A stretch of 64,000 nt of DNA from Actinomyces sp. 432. Lineage in GTDB: Bacteria > Actinomycetota > Actinomycetes > Actinomycetales > Actinomycetaceae. The stretch covers positions 1,860,001 through 1,924,000 of the forward strand of contig NZ_CP025249.1 of NCBI RefSeq assembly GCF_009930875.1, written 5' to 3'. The translations under genes were made by a program, and so were the position numbers. The notes beneath the pieces were generated by a model that worked only from the letters and a program-made list of their open reading frames with translations, made no database searches and was not told where the DNA came from. Below, piece by piece: positions 35,887 through 44,908 of the stretch (position 1 is the first letter of the stretch; each line of letters begins with the position of its first letter).

Positions 35887-38256
35887 TCACTCCTCCTCGG
35901 AGGACTCCACGGTGCGCATGCGGCGGCGGCGCGGGCGACGCTCACGGCGCTCGCCGTCCTCGTCGGTGCGCTCACGGCGGCGGCGCGGGCGGCGCTCACC
36001 GTCACCCTCACCGCGCTCGGCGCGGTGCGCCCTCGCCTCGTCCTCGGCGGCCTGCTGCTCCTCGTTGAGGACGGCGTGCAGGCTGAGCTTGCCGCGCTGG
36101 TCGATCTCGGCCAGCTCGACCTCGACCTTGTCGCCCACACCCAGCACGTCCTCCACGTTCTCCACGCGCTTACCGCCGACCAGCCGGCGGATCTGGGAGA
36201 CGTGCAGCAGGCCGTCCTTGCCGGGGGTCAGCGACACGAAGGCGCCGAAGGTGGTGGTCTTGACCACGGTGCCGACGAAGCGCTCGCCGATCTCCGGCAT
36301 CTGCGGGTTGGCGATGGCGTTGACGGCGTCACGGGCTGCCTCGGCCGACGGGCCGTCGGAGGCACCGATGTAGACCGTGCCGTCGTCCTCGACCGTCAGC
36401 TCGGCGCCGGTGTCCTCCTGGATCTGGTTGATCATCTTGCCCTTGGGGCCGATGACCTCACCGATCTTGTCCACGGGGATGTGCACGCTCAGCACGCGCG
36501 GGGCGGTCGGGGCCATCTCGTCGGGAGAGTCGATCGCCTGGGCGAGCACGTCCAGGATGAACAGGCGGGCGTCGCGGGCCTGGGCGAGGGCGCCGGCCAG
36601 CACGTCTGAGGGCAGACCGTCCAGCTTGGTGTCCAGCTGCAGGGCGGTGATGAAGTCACGGGTACCGGCGACCTTGAAGTCCATGTCGCCGAAGGCGTCC
36701 TCGCTGCCGAGGATGTCGGTGAGCGTGGCCCACTTGGTCTCGCCGTCGATCTCCTCGTGCATCAGGCCCATGGCGATGCCGGCCACCGGGGCGCGCAGCG
36801 GCACGCCGGCGTTGAGCAGCGACAGGGTGGAGGCGCACACCGAGCCCATGGAGGTCGACCCGTTGGAGCCGAGCGCCTCGGAGACCTGGCGGATGGCGTA
36901 GGGGAACTCGTCGCGGCTGGGCAGCACCGGCACCAGGGCGCGCTCGGCCAGGGCGCCGTGGCCGATCTCGCGGCGCTTGGGGGCGCCGACGCGGCCGGTC
37001 TCACCGGTGGAGAAGGGCGGGAAGACGTACTGGTGCATGTAGCGCTTGTGCTTGATCGGCGAAAGATCATCAACCTGCTGCTCCATGCGCAGCATGTTCA
37101 GGGTAGTAACGCCCATGATCTGGGTTTCGCCGCGCTCGAAGATGGCCGAGCCGTGCACGCGGGGCAGCACCTCGACCTCGGCGGCCAGGGTGCGGATGTC
37201 CTTCAGGCCGCGGCCGTCCATGCGCACGCCCTCGGTGAGGGTGCGGTGACGCACGAGCTTCTTGGTCACGGAGCGGAAGGCCGCCTTGAGGGCCTTGGCG
37301 TCCTCCTCGGCCGGGTAGGCCTCGGCCAGGTCGGCGAGCACCGCGTCGCGCACGGCGTCGGTGGCCTCGTCGCGGGCCTGCTTGCCCTCGGTGGCGATGG
37401 CGGCGGCCAGGTCGTGGGCCTCGGCGGCCTTCTCGACGGCGTCGTACTGCTCGTCGGTGTAGTCCAGGTAGAGCGGGAAGTCGGCGGTGGGCTTGGAGGC
37501 GTGCTTGGCGACCTCCAGCTGCGCCTCGCACAGAACCTTGATGTGCGGCTTGGCGGCCTCCAGGGCCTCGGCGACGACGGCTTCGGTGGGGGCGGTGGCG
37601 CCGGCGGCGATTAGGTCCCAGGCGTTCTCGGTGGCGCCGGCCTCGACCATCATGATGGCGACATCGCCGTCCTCCAGCACGCGTCCGGCCACCACCATGT
37701 TGAAGGTGGCGCGCTCGAGCTCGGAGTAGCGGGGGAAGGCCACCCAGTGCCCGTCGATAAGGGCCAGGCGGGTGCCGGCGACGGGGCCGGCGAAGGGCAG
37801 GCCCGCGATCTGGGTGGACATGGAGGCCGCGTTGATGGCCAGGACGTCGTAGGCGTCGTCGGGGTGGATGGACAGGACGGTCTCAACCACCTGCACCTCG
37901 TTGCGCAGGCCCTTGACGAAGGAGGGGCGCAGCGGGCGGTCGATCAGGCGGCAGGCGAGGATGGCGGAGGTGCCGGCGCGGCCCTCCCGGCGGAAGAAGG
38001 AGCCGGGGATGCGGCCGGCGGCGTACTGGCGCTCCTCCACGTCAACAGTGAGCGGGAAGAAGTCGAACTGATCCTTGGGGTGCTTGCCGACGGTGGTGGC
38101 CGACAGGACGGTGGTCTCCCCGTCCAGGTAGGCCATGGCGCTGCCGGCGGCCTGCTTGGCCAGGCGCCCGGTCTCGAAGCGGACCACGCGCTTGCCGAAG
38201 GGGCCGTTGTCGATCACGGCCTCGGCGGCCGTGACCTCGGGGTCGTCAAGGAACAT
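35887..38256 (-). CDS. pnp: polyribonucleotide nucleotidyltransferase (PNPase)
   Basis: 789 residues from the chosen start. PNPase degrades RNA 3'-to-5' using phosphate and can also act as GPSI-type guanosine pentaphosphate synthetase in actinobacteria. Two RNase PH-like domains are present: [29 protein letters not shown] and DRPLRPSF in the first, [21 protein letters not shown] and [18 protein letters not shown] in the second. KH ([13 protein letters not shown]) and S1 ([18 protein letters not shown] [11 protein letters not shown]) domains follow. The C terminus ends in an Arg-rich, acidic tail. The frame is open to 38352, but the ATG at 38254-38256 gives the family-like [21 protein letters not shown]. 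Confidence 0.97.
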   Translation of the reverse strand: MFLDDPEVTAAEAVIDNGPFGKRVVRFETGRLAKQAAGSAMAYLDGETTVLSATTVGKHPKDQFDFFPLTVDVEERQYAAGRIPGSFFRREGRAGTSAILACRLIDRPLRPSFVKGLRNEVQVVETVLSIHPDDAYDVLAINAASMSTQIAGLPFAGPVAGTRLALIDGHWVAFPRYSELERATFNMVVAGRVLEDGDVAIMMVEAGATENAWDLIAAGATAPTEAVVAEALEAAKPHIKVLCEAQLEVAKHASKPTADFPLYLDYTDEQYDAVEKAAEAHDLAAAIATEGKQARDEATDAVRDAVLADLAEAYPAEEDAKALKAAFRSVTKKLVRHRTLTEGVRMDGRGLKDIRTLAAEVEVLPRVHGSAIFERGETQIMGVTTLNMLRMEQQVDDLSPIKHKRYMHQYVFPPFSTGETGRVGAPKRREIGHGALAERALVPVLPSRDEFPYAIRQVSEALGSNGSTSMGSVCASTLSLLNAGVPLRAPVAGIAMGLMHEEIDGETKWATLTDILGSEDAFGDMDFKVAGTRDFITALQLDTKLDGLPSDVLAGALAQARDARLFILDVLAQAIDSPDEMAPTAPRVLSVHIPVDKIGEVIGPKGKMINQIQEDTGAELTVEDDGTVYIGASDGPSAEAARDAVNAIANPQMPEIGERFVGTVVKTTTFGAFVSLTPGKDGLLHVSQIRRLVGGKRVENVEDVLGVGDKVEVELAEIDQRGKLSLHAVLNEEQQAAEDEARAHRAERGEGDGERRPRRRRERTDEDGERRERRPRRRRMRTVESSEEE

Positions 38257-38772
38257 ATTTAGCGTGTCTCTTTCTATGTCGATCGTCAGGCCGGCCGTGG
38301 CCTTCGATCGAGGCCCACGGAGCTGCGCACGCGCTGGTCCGGAGGCCACCACCGAAAACCGACGGGCCGTGCCGTCCGGTTACCGGGTCTGTCCCGGCCA
38401 CCGGGTCCACTCCCCTGTAGCTGCCATCCCGGGCCGACGACGCCGCTGCAGGCGCGTCCGCATCCGGTAGCGCGGGCTGTTCCCGGAGCCGATCCGGGAG
38501 GGCGTGTTCAGCAGGGCACCTGTCGGCACCCGGGAAACGCACTGCCACTGCCACTAGCTTGAGGATGAACGGCTTGATCCTACCGTGGCGCCCGCGAGCG
38601 CGGGGGTCACGGAACGACCGGGAGACGTGAAATAGGACGCGCCCACCGGCTCGGGACCTTCGGGCCTTCCGCATGAGAACAACCTCATGAAATCGTTTCA
38701 AGCACGGGGTTGGCCCACGGCGGACCACCCACAGAACTCGCCATGCCAAGCTGCACCAAGGGAGCGCACTCA
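38257..38772. other. 516-bp divergent intergenic region between pnp and fucO
   Basis: No gene seen. It should contain promoters for pnp (minus) and fucO (plus). The recognisable site is a LacI-family-like operator at 38688-38700; the remainder shows no clear structure. Confidence 0.5.
38688..38700. promoter_or_regulatory. LacI-family-like operator upstream of fucO
   Basis: TGAAATCGTTTCA has arms TGAAA/TTTCA around TCG. LacI/CcpA-type sugar regulators bind TGAAA-CG-TTTCA palindromes. It lies 73 bases before the fucO start codon, in the right place to repress or activate that gene. The regulator is not in the window. Confidence 0.5.
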
Positions 38773-39923
38773 ATGACCTACCGCATGATCTTCAACCAGA
38801 CCGGCTACTTCGGACGCGGCGCCATCGCCAACATCCCCACCGAGATCACGGCCCGCGGCCTGAGCAAGGCGTTCATCGTCACCGACCCGGTCCTGGCGGA
38901 CAACGGCACCGCCGCACGCATCACCGACCTGCTCGACAGCGCCGGCATCGCCTGGGAGATCTTCTCCGACGTCGTACCCAACCCGCCGGTAGAGAAGGTG
39001 CAGGCCGGCCTGGCCGCCTTCCGCAACTCGGGCGCCGACATCCTCATCGGCCTGGGTGGCGGCAGCCCGCAGGACACCTGCAAGGCGATCTCGGTGATCG
39101 CCACCAACCCCGAGTTCGAGGACGTGCTCAGCCTGGAGGGGGCCTCCCCACGAAGAACCCGGGCACCCCCATCATCGGCGTGCCCACCACCGCGGGCACC
39201 GCCTCGGAGACCACCATCAACTACGTCATCACCGACACCGCCAACCAGCGCAAGTTCGTGTGCGTGGACCCGCACGACATCCCGGTGATCGCCGTGGTGG
39301 ACCCCGACCTGATGGACGGCATGCCGCGGGGGCTGAAGGTCGCCACCGGCCTGGACGCGCTCACCCACGCCATCGAGGGGTACATCACCCCCGGCGCCTG
39401 GGAGCTGTCCGACGCCCTGTGCCTGCGCTCCATCCAGATGATCGCCAAGAACCTGCGTAAGGCGGCCGAGGGCGACGCCGACGCCGTGGAGCAGATGGGA
39501 CTGGCCGCCTACATCAACGGCATGGCCTACTCCAACGTGGGCCTGGGCCTGGTGCACGGCATGGCGCACCCGCTGGGCGGGCGCTACAACGCCCCGCACG
39601 GGGTGGCCAACGGCATCCTGCTGGCTCCGATCATGGCCTTCAATGCCGAGTACACCGGTGAGAAGTACCGCGACATCGCCGAGGCCTTCGGGGTGGCCGA
39701 CGCCCAGGCCATGCCGCTGGACCAGGCGCGCCAGGCCGCCGTCGACGCCGTCGCCCAGCTGACCCGCGACCTGGGCAACCCCACGCGCATCAGCGAGGTG
39801 GGCGTGGATGAGTCCGGGATCGCCGCACTGACCGAGGACGCCTTCGCCGACGTGTGCACGCCGGGCAACCCCCGCCCGGCCACCCGGGAGGACATTGAGG
39901 CGCTGTACCGCTCGCTGCTGTGA
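38773..39923 (+). CDS. fucO: lactaldehyde reductase / 1,2-propanediol oxidoreductase FucO, reading frame broken by a 1-base loss
   Basis: This is an iron-dependent (group III) alcohol dehydrogenase. FucO interconverts L-lactaldehyde and L-1,2-propanediol in fucose/rhamnose use. The first frame contains MTYRMIFNQTGYFGRGAI and ADILIGLGGGSPQDTCKAI, and breaks after SLEGASP. The second carries VPTTAGTASETTINYVITD, KFVCVDPHDIP, DALTHAIEGYITPGAWE and GLVHGMAHPLGGRYNAPHGVAN, which holds the metal-binding His residues. One extra C in the run at 39146-39149 restores SPTKNPGTPIIGVPTT and 383 residues, nearly the length of E. coli FucO. A probable sequencing error. The ATG at 38773 follows GGGAG. Confidence 0.88.
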
Positions 39924-39931
39924 TCTGCCCC

Positions 39932-39967
39932 GGCGCGCCGATGCCGCCTGGTGGACGTCGGCGCGCC
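39932..39967 (+). terminator. hairpin downstream of fucO
   Basis: GGCGCGCCGA (39932-39941) pairs with TCGGCGCGCC (39958-39967) across a 16-base loop, starting 8 bases after the fucO stop. Perfect 10-bp GC stem without a T-tract. Confidence 0.6.
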
Positions 39968-39982
39968 CCGCGGCAGTGGGTA

Positions 39983-40060
39983 GTGCCGAACCGTCGGGAA
40001 AATGTGCGAGCCGTCGGCCTGGAAGTACGAACTGTCAGGTGAAGGTACGCACCCACAGTT
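39983..40060 (+). repeat. half copy of the 20/21-bp-phased dyad repeat
   Basis: Four units in the right-arm orientation: GTGCCGAACCGTCG, GTGCGAGCCGTCGG, AGTACGAACTGTCAG and GGTACGCACCCACAG. The unit cores start at 39988, 40008, 40029 and 40049 (spacing 20, 21, 20), the same spacing as the right arms of the full elements near 46.1 and 57.8 kb. The left arm is missing. It lies between the convergent fucO and rpsO genes. Confidence 0.75.
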
Positions 40061-40153
40061 CCCCGCCCCACCGTAGTGGGCACCGCGGGTGCTAGGTGCG
40101 GGATCAATTCGCCCGGGATCCGGCAACGTATGGCCAGACAACCACCACGTGCA

Positions 40154-40186
40154 GGGCCCGGCCTCCAATTCTGGAGGCCGGGGCCC
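40154..40186 (-). terminator. rpsO terminator hairpin
   Basis: GGGCCCGGCCTCCA pairs with TGGAGGCCGGGGCCC (one bulged G) around a 4-base loop, about 28 bases after the rpsO stop on the minus strand. Confidence 0.65.
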
Positions 40187-40213
40187 GGACTTACGCGCAA
40201 CTGGCGCTGTCGC

Positions 40214-40482
40214 TCAGCGGCGGATGCCGAGGCGGGCGATCAGCTTGCGGTAGCGCGTGATGTCCTCACGCTCGAGGTAGTCCAGCAGGCGGCGGCGCTT
40301 ACCGATCAGCAGGTACAGGCCGCGGCGCGAGTGGTGGTCGTGCGCGTGGGACTTGAAGTGCTCGGTCAGGTTGGAGATCCGCTCGGACAGAATGGCGACC
40401 TGGACCTCCGGGGAGCCGGTGTCGCCCTCGTGGGTGGCGTACTCGGCAATGAGCTCCTGCTTGCGCTCGGGGAAATCGACAC
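40214..40482 (-). CDS. rpsO: 30S ribosomal protein S15, start region broken by a 1-base loss
   Basis: S15 binds 16S rRNA and bridges the subunits. The core [50 protein letters not shown] and [13 protein letters not shown] is unmistakable. In the open frame no start codon lies near the expected N terminus. A GTG at 40480-40482 with CAGGAG upstream begins MSIS in the neighbouring frame. Adding one base to the G4 run at 40469-40472 joins it as [12 protein letters not shown], giving exactly 89 residues, the canonical S15 length. A sequencing error is the likely explanation. It is followed by a hairpin terminator. Confidence 0.95.
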
Positions 40483-40757
40483 GATGACTCCTGATTCTCG
40501 TTGCGCGGAGCGCCGGGGCTGGTTCTCCCGGGCTTGACACATCCGCGGCCGATCGACGGCTGGGCAACACTATCAGCCGATATGGCCCGGGTTCTCCCGT
40601 GGCCGGTGGCATCGGGCACATGTTTCAGCCCGTCGGCGGCGCGCGGCTGCTACGCTGCTGTTACTCAGCTCACTCGCACCACCTATCGCCTCCGGCTTCC
40701 CTTCCAGTGTCCATCCGCCCTCCGGCTTCCCCAATCGGTCTTCACCAAGGAGTCCCA

Positions 40758-41831
40758 ATGTCCCGCCCTGAGCCCCCTGCATCAGCGTCCCCGCGTAAGC
40801 GGCTACTCACCCTCGCCTGCCTGCTGACCGCCGGGCTCACGGCGCTCGCATCCTTCACCATCACCGGATGCGGTTCCCGGCAGTCCGCGCCGAGCTCAAC
40901 CAACTCCGCGGTCCCGGTGTGCGCCCGCACGCTGTCCGGCACCCAGACCGTCGAGGTCGCCTTCGACGGCGAGACGTACCCGGTGCGGGTGCACGTGCCC
41001 GAGGGCGCCGATGCCACCACGCCGGCGGCGCTGGTACTCGATCTTCACGGCTCGAATTCCAATGGCACTGCCCAGGCAGGGATCAGCGGCCTGGACGCCG
41101 TAGCCGACGCCGACGCGGAGGGCTTCGTCGTCGCCGAGCCCACCGCCGCTATCGCCCTGGACACCGACGATCCGCTGCCTGACGGGAACTGGGCGTGGAA
41201 CGTGCCCGGAGTGCCGACCACGGCGGGCGAGTACCCCGCCGACGATGCCCGGGATGACATCGCCTTCCTGACGGCGGTCATCGACACCCTGACCGAGCAG
41301 GCGTGTGTGGACCCCACCCGCGTGTACGCCACCGGGTACTCCGGCGGTGGTCGTATGGCCAGCGCCCTCGCCTGCGAGCGCCCCGACCTGATCGCAGCGA
41401 TCGCGCCCGTGGCAGGGCTACGCGCCGGCAGGGCCGCCGCCGGTGACGTGGCCTCACTCGATCCCTCGACCTGCACCCCGGCGCAGCCGGTATCCGTGCT
41501 GACGTTCCACGGCACCGACGACGTGGTCAACCCCTACGACGGCAACGACGACCCGCGCTGGGGGTACGGCGTGGAGGCGGCCGTGAGCGCCTGGGCGCAG
41601 CTGGACGGCTGCAGCGCCGAAGCGACCACCGAGCAGGTGAGCGACCACGTGTCCCTGACCCGCTACGGCTCCTGCGAGGGCGGCACCGAGGTGGAGCTGT
41701 ACACGGTGGATGCCGGCGGTCACACCTGGCCGGGCACCAGCGCCGACCTGTCCGCCCTGGGCACAGTCACTCAGGAGATCAACGCCTCGCAGCTGATGTG
41801 GGAGTTCTTCTCCGCCCACCCGCGGCAGTGA
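40758..41831 (+). CDS. LpqC/poly(3-hydroxybutyrate) depolymerase-like esterase, lipoprotein
   Basis: 357 residues. The signal peptide (KRLLTLACLLTAGLTALASFTITGC) ends in a lipobox-like cysteine near residue 38, so it is probably a surface lipoprotein. The alpha/beta-hydrolase features are LVLDLHGSNSNGTAQ (oxyanion), the nucleophile GYSGGGRM with Ser in G-Y-S-G-G, FHGTDDVVNPY (acid) and AGGHTWPG (His). The family includes PHB depolymerases, feruloyl esterases and mycobacterial LpqC; the real substrate is unknown. The ATG at 40758 follows AAGGAG. A perfect 19-bp stem lies just downstream. Confidence 0.85.
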   Translation: MSRPEPPASASPRKRLLTLACLLTAGLTALASFTITGCGSRQSAPSSTNSAVPVCARTLSGTQTVEVAFDGETYPVRVHVPEGADATTPAALVLDLHGSNSNGTAQAGISGLDAVADADAEGFVVAEPTAAIALDTDDPLPDGNWAWNVPGVPTTAGEYPADDARDDIAFLTAVIDTLTEQACVDPTRVYATGYSGGGRMASALACERPDLIAAIAPVAGLRAGRAAAGDVASLDPSTCTPAQPVSVLTFHGTDDVVNPYDGNDDPRWGYGVEAAVSAWAQLDGCSAEATTEQVSDHVSLTRYGSCEGGTEVELYTVDAGGHTWPGTSADLSALGTVTQEINASQLMWEFFSAHPRQ

Positions 41832-41867
41832 CCCCCCGCACGGAACGGCATACATAGCCGGGTGTCC

Positions 41868-41909
41868 CCGCCCTGAGGACGTCACCGGGCGGTGACGTCC
41901 TCAGGGCGG
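41868..41909. terminator. bidirectional terminator overlapping the ribF stop codon
   Basis: The 19 bases 41868-41886 and 41891-41909 are perfect reverse complements around a GGGC loop. The right arm encodes the last codons of ribF on the minus strand, so the stem contains the ribF stop; on the plus strand it is 37 bases after the lipoprotein gene. Confidence 0.75.
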
Positions 41910-42922
41910 ATAGGCTCGGGCACGGGCACGTTCAGCACCGCGGCGGTGTCGACCACGTCCTGACGCATCTGCACCAGCAGCGGCTCCAGGCCGTCGAAGG
42001 CGAGCATGGGGCGCAGCCGCTCCACCAGCTCGATCACCACGACCTCCCCATACAGGTTCAGGTCCGCGCGTCCCAGGACGTGCGCCTCCACGGTGCGGTC
42101 TGGCACGTCGTCGAAGGTCGGATTGGTCCCGATCGAGATCGCGGCGGGCAGGCGCTCCTCCCCCGGCCCTCCGGCCACCCCAGCCTGTGGGGAGCGCACC
42201 AGCCAGCCCGCATAGACGCCGTCGGGCGGGACCACGCCGGCAGTGGCGGCGTCCAGGTTCGCGGTGGGGAAGCCGAGTTCGCGGCCACGGCGGTGCCCAT
42301 GGATGACCGTGCCGCGCAGCCGGTGGACGTGGCCGAGGACCTCGGCCGCACCGCGCATGTCGCCGTCCTCCAGCAGTTCACGCACCCAGGTGGAGGACCA
42401 GCGGCGGCCGCTGGAGGCGACGACGTCGGCGACGATCTCCACGTCAATGCCATCGGCGTGCCCGATCCGGCGCAGGGTGGCGGCATCGCCGCTATTGCCG
42501 CGTCCGAAGCGCACGTCGTCACCTACCACAATCGCACGCGCCCCGAGCACGCCCTCAAGCCAGTCGCGCACGAACTCCTCCGGCCCCTGGTCGGCGAAGT
42601 CGAGGGTGTAGTGGACCACGAGCACCGCGTCCAAACCGGTGTCCGCCAGGGACTCCATCCGGTCTGCCAGCGAGGTGATCATGGGCAGCCGCGCCTCGGG
42701 GCGGTGCACCGCCACCGGGTGCGGGTCGAAGGTCAGTGCGATCGCGCGTGGCCGGCGTCCGTCGGGGGTGGCCGCATGGTGGGCGCGCTCAACAACCCGG
42801 GCGAGGATCGCCTGGTGACCGCGGTGCACGCCGTCGAACACGCCAACCGTGACGATGCTCCCGGGCCCGGATGGATCCCTCAGGGCTGCGGGCACCTGCT
42901 CGGCGCCGTACCAGATCTTCAC
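41882..42922 (-). CDS. ribF: bifunctional riboflavin kinase/FAD synthetase RibF
   Basis: 346 residues. RibF converts riboflavin to FMN and then FAD. The N-terminal nucleotidyltransferase domain has GVFDGVHRGHQAIL (GxFDGxHxGH) and LTFDPHPVAVHRPE, then VVGDDVRFGRGNSG and SSTWVRELL. The C-terminal flavokinase domain has VIHGHRRGRELGFPTANL (with PTAN), PPDGVYAGW and SIGTNPTF. The track extends to 42958, but the GTG at 42920-42922 gives the usual VKIWYG start with GAGGCGG upstream. It follows truB, in the rbfA-truB-ribF order common in bacteria. The 3' end is part of a terminator stem. Confidence 0.95.
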   Translation of the reverse strand: MKIWYGAEQVPAALRDPSGPGSIVTVGVFDGVHRGHQAILARVVERAHHAATPDGRRPRAIALTFDPHPVAVHRPEARLPMITSLADRMESLADTGLDAVLVVHYTLDFADQGPEEFVRDWLEGVLGARAIVVGDDVRFGRGNSGDAATLRRIGHADGIDVEIVADVVASSGRRWSSTWVRELLEDGDMRGAAEVLGHVHRLRGTVIHGHRRGRELGFPTANLDAATAGVVPPDGVYAGWLVRSPQAGVAGGPGEERLPAAISIGTNPTFDDVPDRTVEAHVLGRADLNLYGEVVVIELVERLRPMLAFDGLEPLLVQMRQDVVDTAAVLNVPVPEPIRPEDVTAR

Positions 42923-43035
42923 GGTGCGCCGCCTCAATCCGCGTCGCCGAGTTGCCACGGAATGCGGGCGATCGTGGTCTGGCTCAAAGGTGTCTCCTGG
43001 TTTGAAGGTGTCCGGGCGGGCTCGGGGCTACCCAA

Positions 43036-44049
43036 TCAGTTCGGCAGTACGAGCACGGGGCGGGTGTCCCCTCCCTTGTGGGTCAACAGTGCCACGAGCC
43101 CGCCCGCAGGGTCGAAACCGGCGGCCACGCCCGGCGCGGCGGCCTTGGGGATAACCGGATGCTCCGGGGCCTGTGCCCGGTCTAGCACCGCGGCGGGCAG
43201 GCGCTGACCGTAGCGCAGTGCACGTGCCTCGGCCTCGTCCAGGTCCACGGCGGGAAAGCAGCGGCGGGCCACGGCGGCCAGAGGCAGCACGGGCAGGGCC
43301 TGCCCGGCGGCGACCACGGCGGACAGGGAGGCGATGGTGGCGGCATCGTCGACTGTGAAGGGGCCTGCCCCGGTGCGGCGCAGGGAGGTCAGGTGGGCCC
43401 CGCAGCCCAGGGCGGCACCGAGGTCACGAGCCAGGGCGCGCACGTAGGTGCCCGAGGAGCAGTGCACCCTCAGGTCGAGGTCAACCAGGGCGGTGCCGTC
43501 AGCGGCAGTGGAGGGGCGTATCTCGCCTACTCGTGTCAGGGCGTGAATAGTCACCGGACGTGCCGGCAGGGCAACGTCCTCACCGCTGCGCACGCGCGCG
43601 TAGGAGCGCACGCCGTCGATCTTGATGGCGGAGACCGCGGAGGGCACCTGCATGACTTCCCCCGTGAGTCCGGTTAGCACCGTATCGACGCGGGCGGCCA
43701 GGTCGGCATCAGCCGTGCACCCGGGGGCGGCGGTCACCTCGCCGTCGGCATCCTCCGTGAGCGTGGTCTGGCCCAGGCGGGCCGTGGCCGAGTAGTTCTT
43801 GTCCGCGCCCACCAGATAGGTCAAGAACCGGGTGGCCCGACCGATGCCGAGCAGCAGTACCCCGGTAGCCATGGGGTCCAGGGTGCCGGCGTGGCCTACC
43901 TTGCGGGTAGCCGCCATGCGTCTGGTCATGGCTACGACGTCGTGACTGGTCACACCGGCAGGCTTGTCCACAATCAGCAGGCCATCCGGGGAGGTGACGG
44001 AGCCGCGGGGAACGTCGATGCGGCGTCCGGCGGGTTGACCAGTGGTCAC
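43036..44049 (-). CDS. truB: tRNA pseudouridine-55 synthase TruB
   Basis: 337 residues. TruB makes pseudouridine 55 in the T-loop of tRNAs. LLIVDKPAGVTSHDVVAMTRR and the catalytic GHAGTLDPMATGVLLLGIGRATR (Asp in GTLDP) are at the N terminus. The family also shows KNYSATARLGQTT, VPSAVSAIKIDGVRSYARVR and CSSGTYVRALARDLG. The C-terminal extension matches the actinobacterial TruB_C domain. The start overlaps the rbfA stop by four bases. Confidence 0.96.
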   Translation of the reverse strand: MTTGQPAGRRIDVPRGSVTSPDGLLIVDKPAGVTSHDVVAMTRRMAATRKVGHAGTLDPMATGVLLLGIGRATRFLTYLVGADKNYSATARLGQTTLTEDADGEVTAAPGCTADADLAARVDTVLTGLTGEVMQVPSAVSAIKIDGVRSYARVRSGEDVALPARPVTIHALTRVGEIRPSTAADGTALVDLDLRVHCSSGTYVRALARDLGAALGCGAHLTSLRRTGAGPFTVDDAATIASLSAVVAAGQALPVLPLAAVARRCFPAVDLDEAEARALRYGQRLPAAVLDRAQAPEHPVIPKAAAPGVAAGFDPAGGLVALLTHKGGDTRPVLVLPN

Positions 44050-44549
44050 GCCCCGGTCTCCTCCTCGTCGACGTCGGCCTCGTACGGCTCGTAGTCATCG
44101 TCGTCTACGGCCTCGTAGTCGTCCTCGTCCTCGTCGTCGTGGCGGTAGGGGTCGGCGTCGCCGGCGTAGCTGGCCCCAGCATAGGTGCGCGCTATCTCCT
44201 CGTCCCGGGCACGCGCCTGTGCCAGGGCGTCCTCAATGGCCTGCGCCTGGGTGGGCAGGGAGTCCAACTGGAAGGTGATCGACGGGGTTAGCCGGATGCC
44301 GAGTGCCCGGCCGACTTCCGAGCGGATCAAGCCGGTGGCAGAGCGCAGCGCGGCGGCGGTGTCCTGGCGCTCCTCATCGGTTCCGTAGACGGTGTAGAAG
44401 ACGGTTGCCTGCTGCAAGTCGCCGGTCACGCGCACGTCCGTGATAGTGATGAAGCCGATGCGGGGGTCCTTGATTCTTCCCTGCAGGAGGCGGGCGACGG
44501 TCTCCTGGATGTGGTCGGCGACCTTGCGGACGCGGGCGGCGTCGGCCAT
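44046..44549 (-). CDS. rbfA: 30S ribosome-binding factor RbfA
   Basis: 167 residues. RbfA helps mature the 16S rRNA 5' end. Visible signatures: ARVRKVADHIQETVARLLQ, DPRIGFITITDVRVTGDLQQATVFYTVYG, and RLTPSITFQLD. The KH-type core ends near residue 115. A long strongly acidic tail follows (DDEDEDDYEAVDDDDYEPYE and on), which is longer than in most RbfA proteins. The ATG at 44547-44549 follows GGAG; the frame is open further up but without family sequence. Confidence 0.94.
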   Translation of the reverse strand: MADAARVRKVADHIQETVARLLQGRIKDPRIGFITITDVRVTGDLQQATVFYTVYGTDEERQDTAAALRSATGLIRSEVGRALGIRLTPSITFQLDSLPTQAQAIEDALAQARARDEEIARTYAGASYAGDADPYRHDDEDEDDYEAVDDDDYEPYEADVDEEETGA

Positions 44550-44908
44550 TGGGGCTCCTTGCGAATCGAGTACTGCGAGTGTCAGTGGATGAGTGTCAGT
44601 GGATGCTAGCGCGGCACGCGGAGGGTGACCGCAGCCGCAACCGGCGGACGGATTATTGTGCACCACCACCCGCGCAATCGCCAGGGGCAGGGCGGCGTCC
44701 CTTACCAGCGCCCGTGTCGCCTACACCAGTGCGGGCAGCCCGCCGGTGTTCGGCCCGGGCGGCCTCCCGGCGCGGGTGCCCGCCGCTGACGCGTGTTCAT
44801 GATGCGCTGCGCGCTAACGTTCATGCCGATAACTCGACTCCTGCGGGTGCCGCTGCCGCGCGATCAGTGCGCGTGCACGCTGCCTTCCGCCGACTATGAA
44901 AGCCGCAC
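44550..44908. other. 359-bp divergent intergenic region with a 14-bp tandem duplication
   Basis: It lies between rbfA (minus) and rarD (plus). The only structure seen is a perfect tandem duplication of GAGTGTCAGTGGAT (44577-44590 and 44591-44604) just upstream of rbfA. No credible coding frame. Confidence 0.5.

Noticed and set aside
39924..40213. A small RNA or tRNA between fucO and rpsO
   Set aside because: The structure is explained by two terminators and the half repeat; no cloverleaf or RNA family recognised.
44549..44899. Plus-strand frame in the rbfA-rarD gap
   Set aside because: Low-complexity Arg/Pro/Ala translation typical of GC-rich noncoding DNA; no ribosome-binding site.
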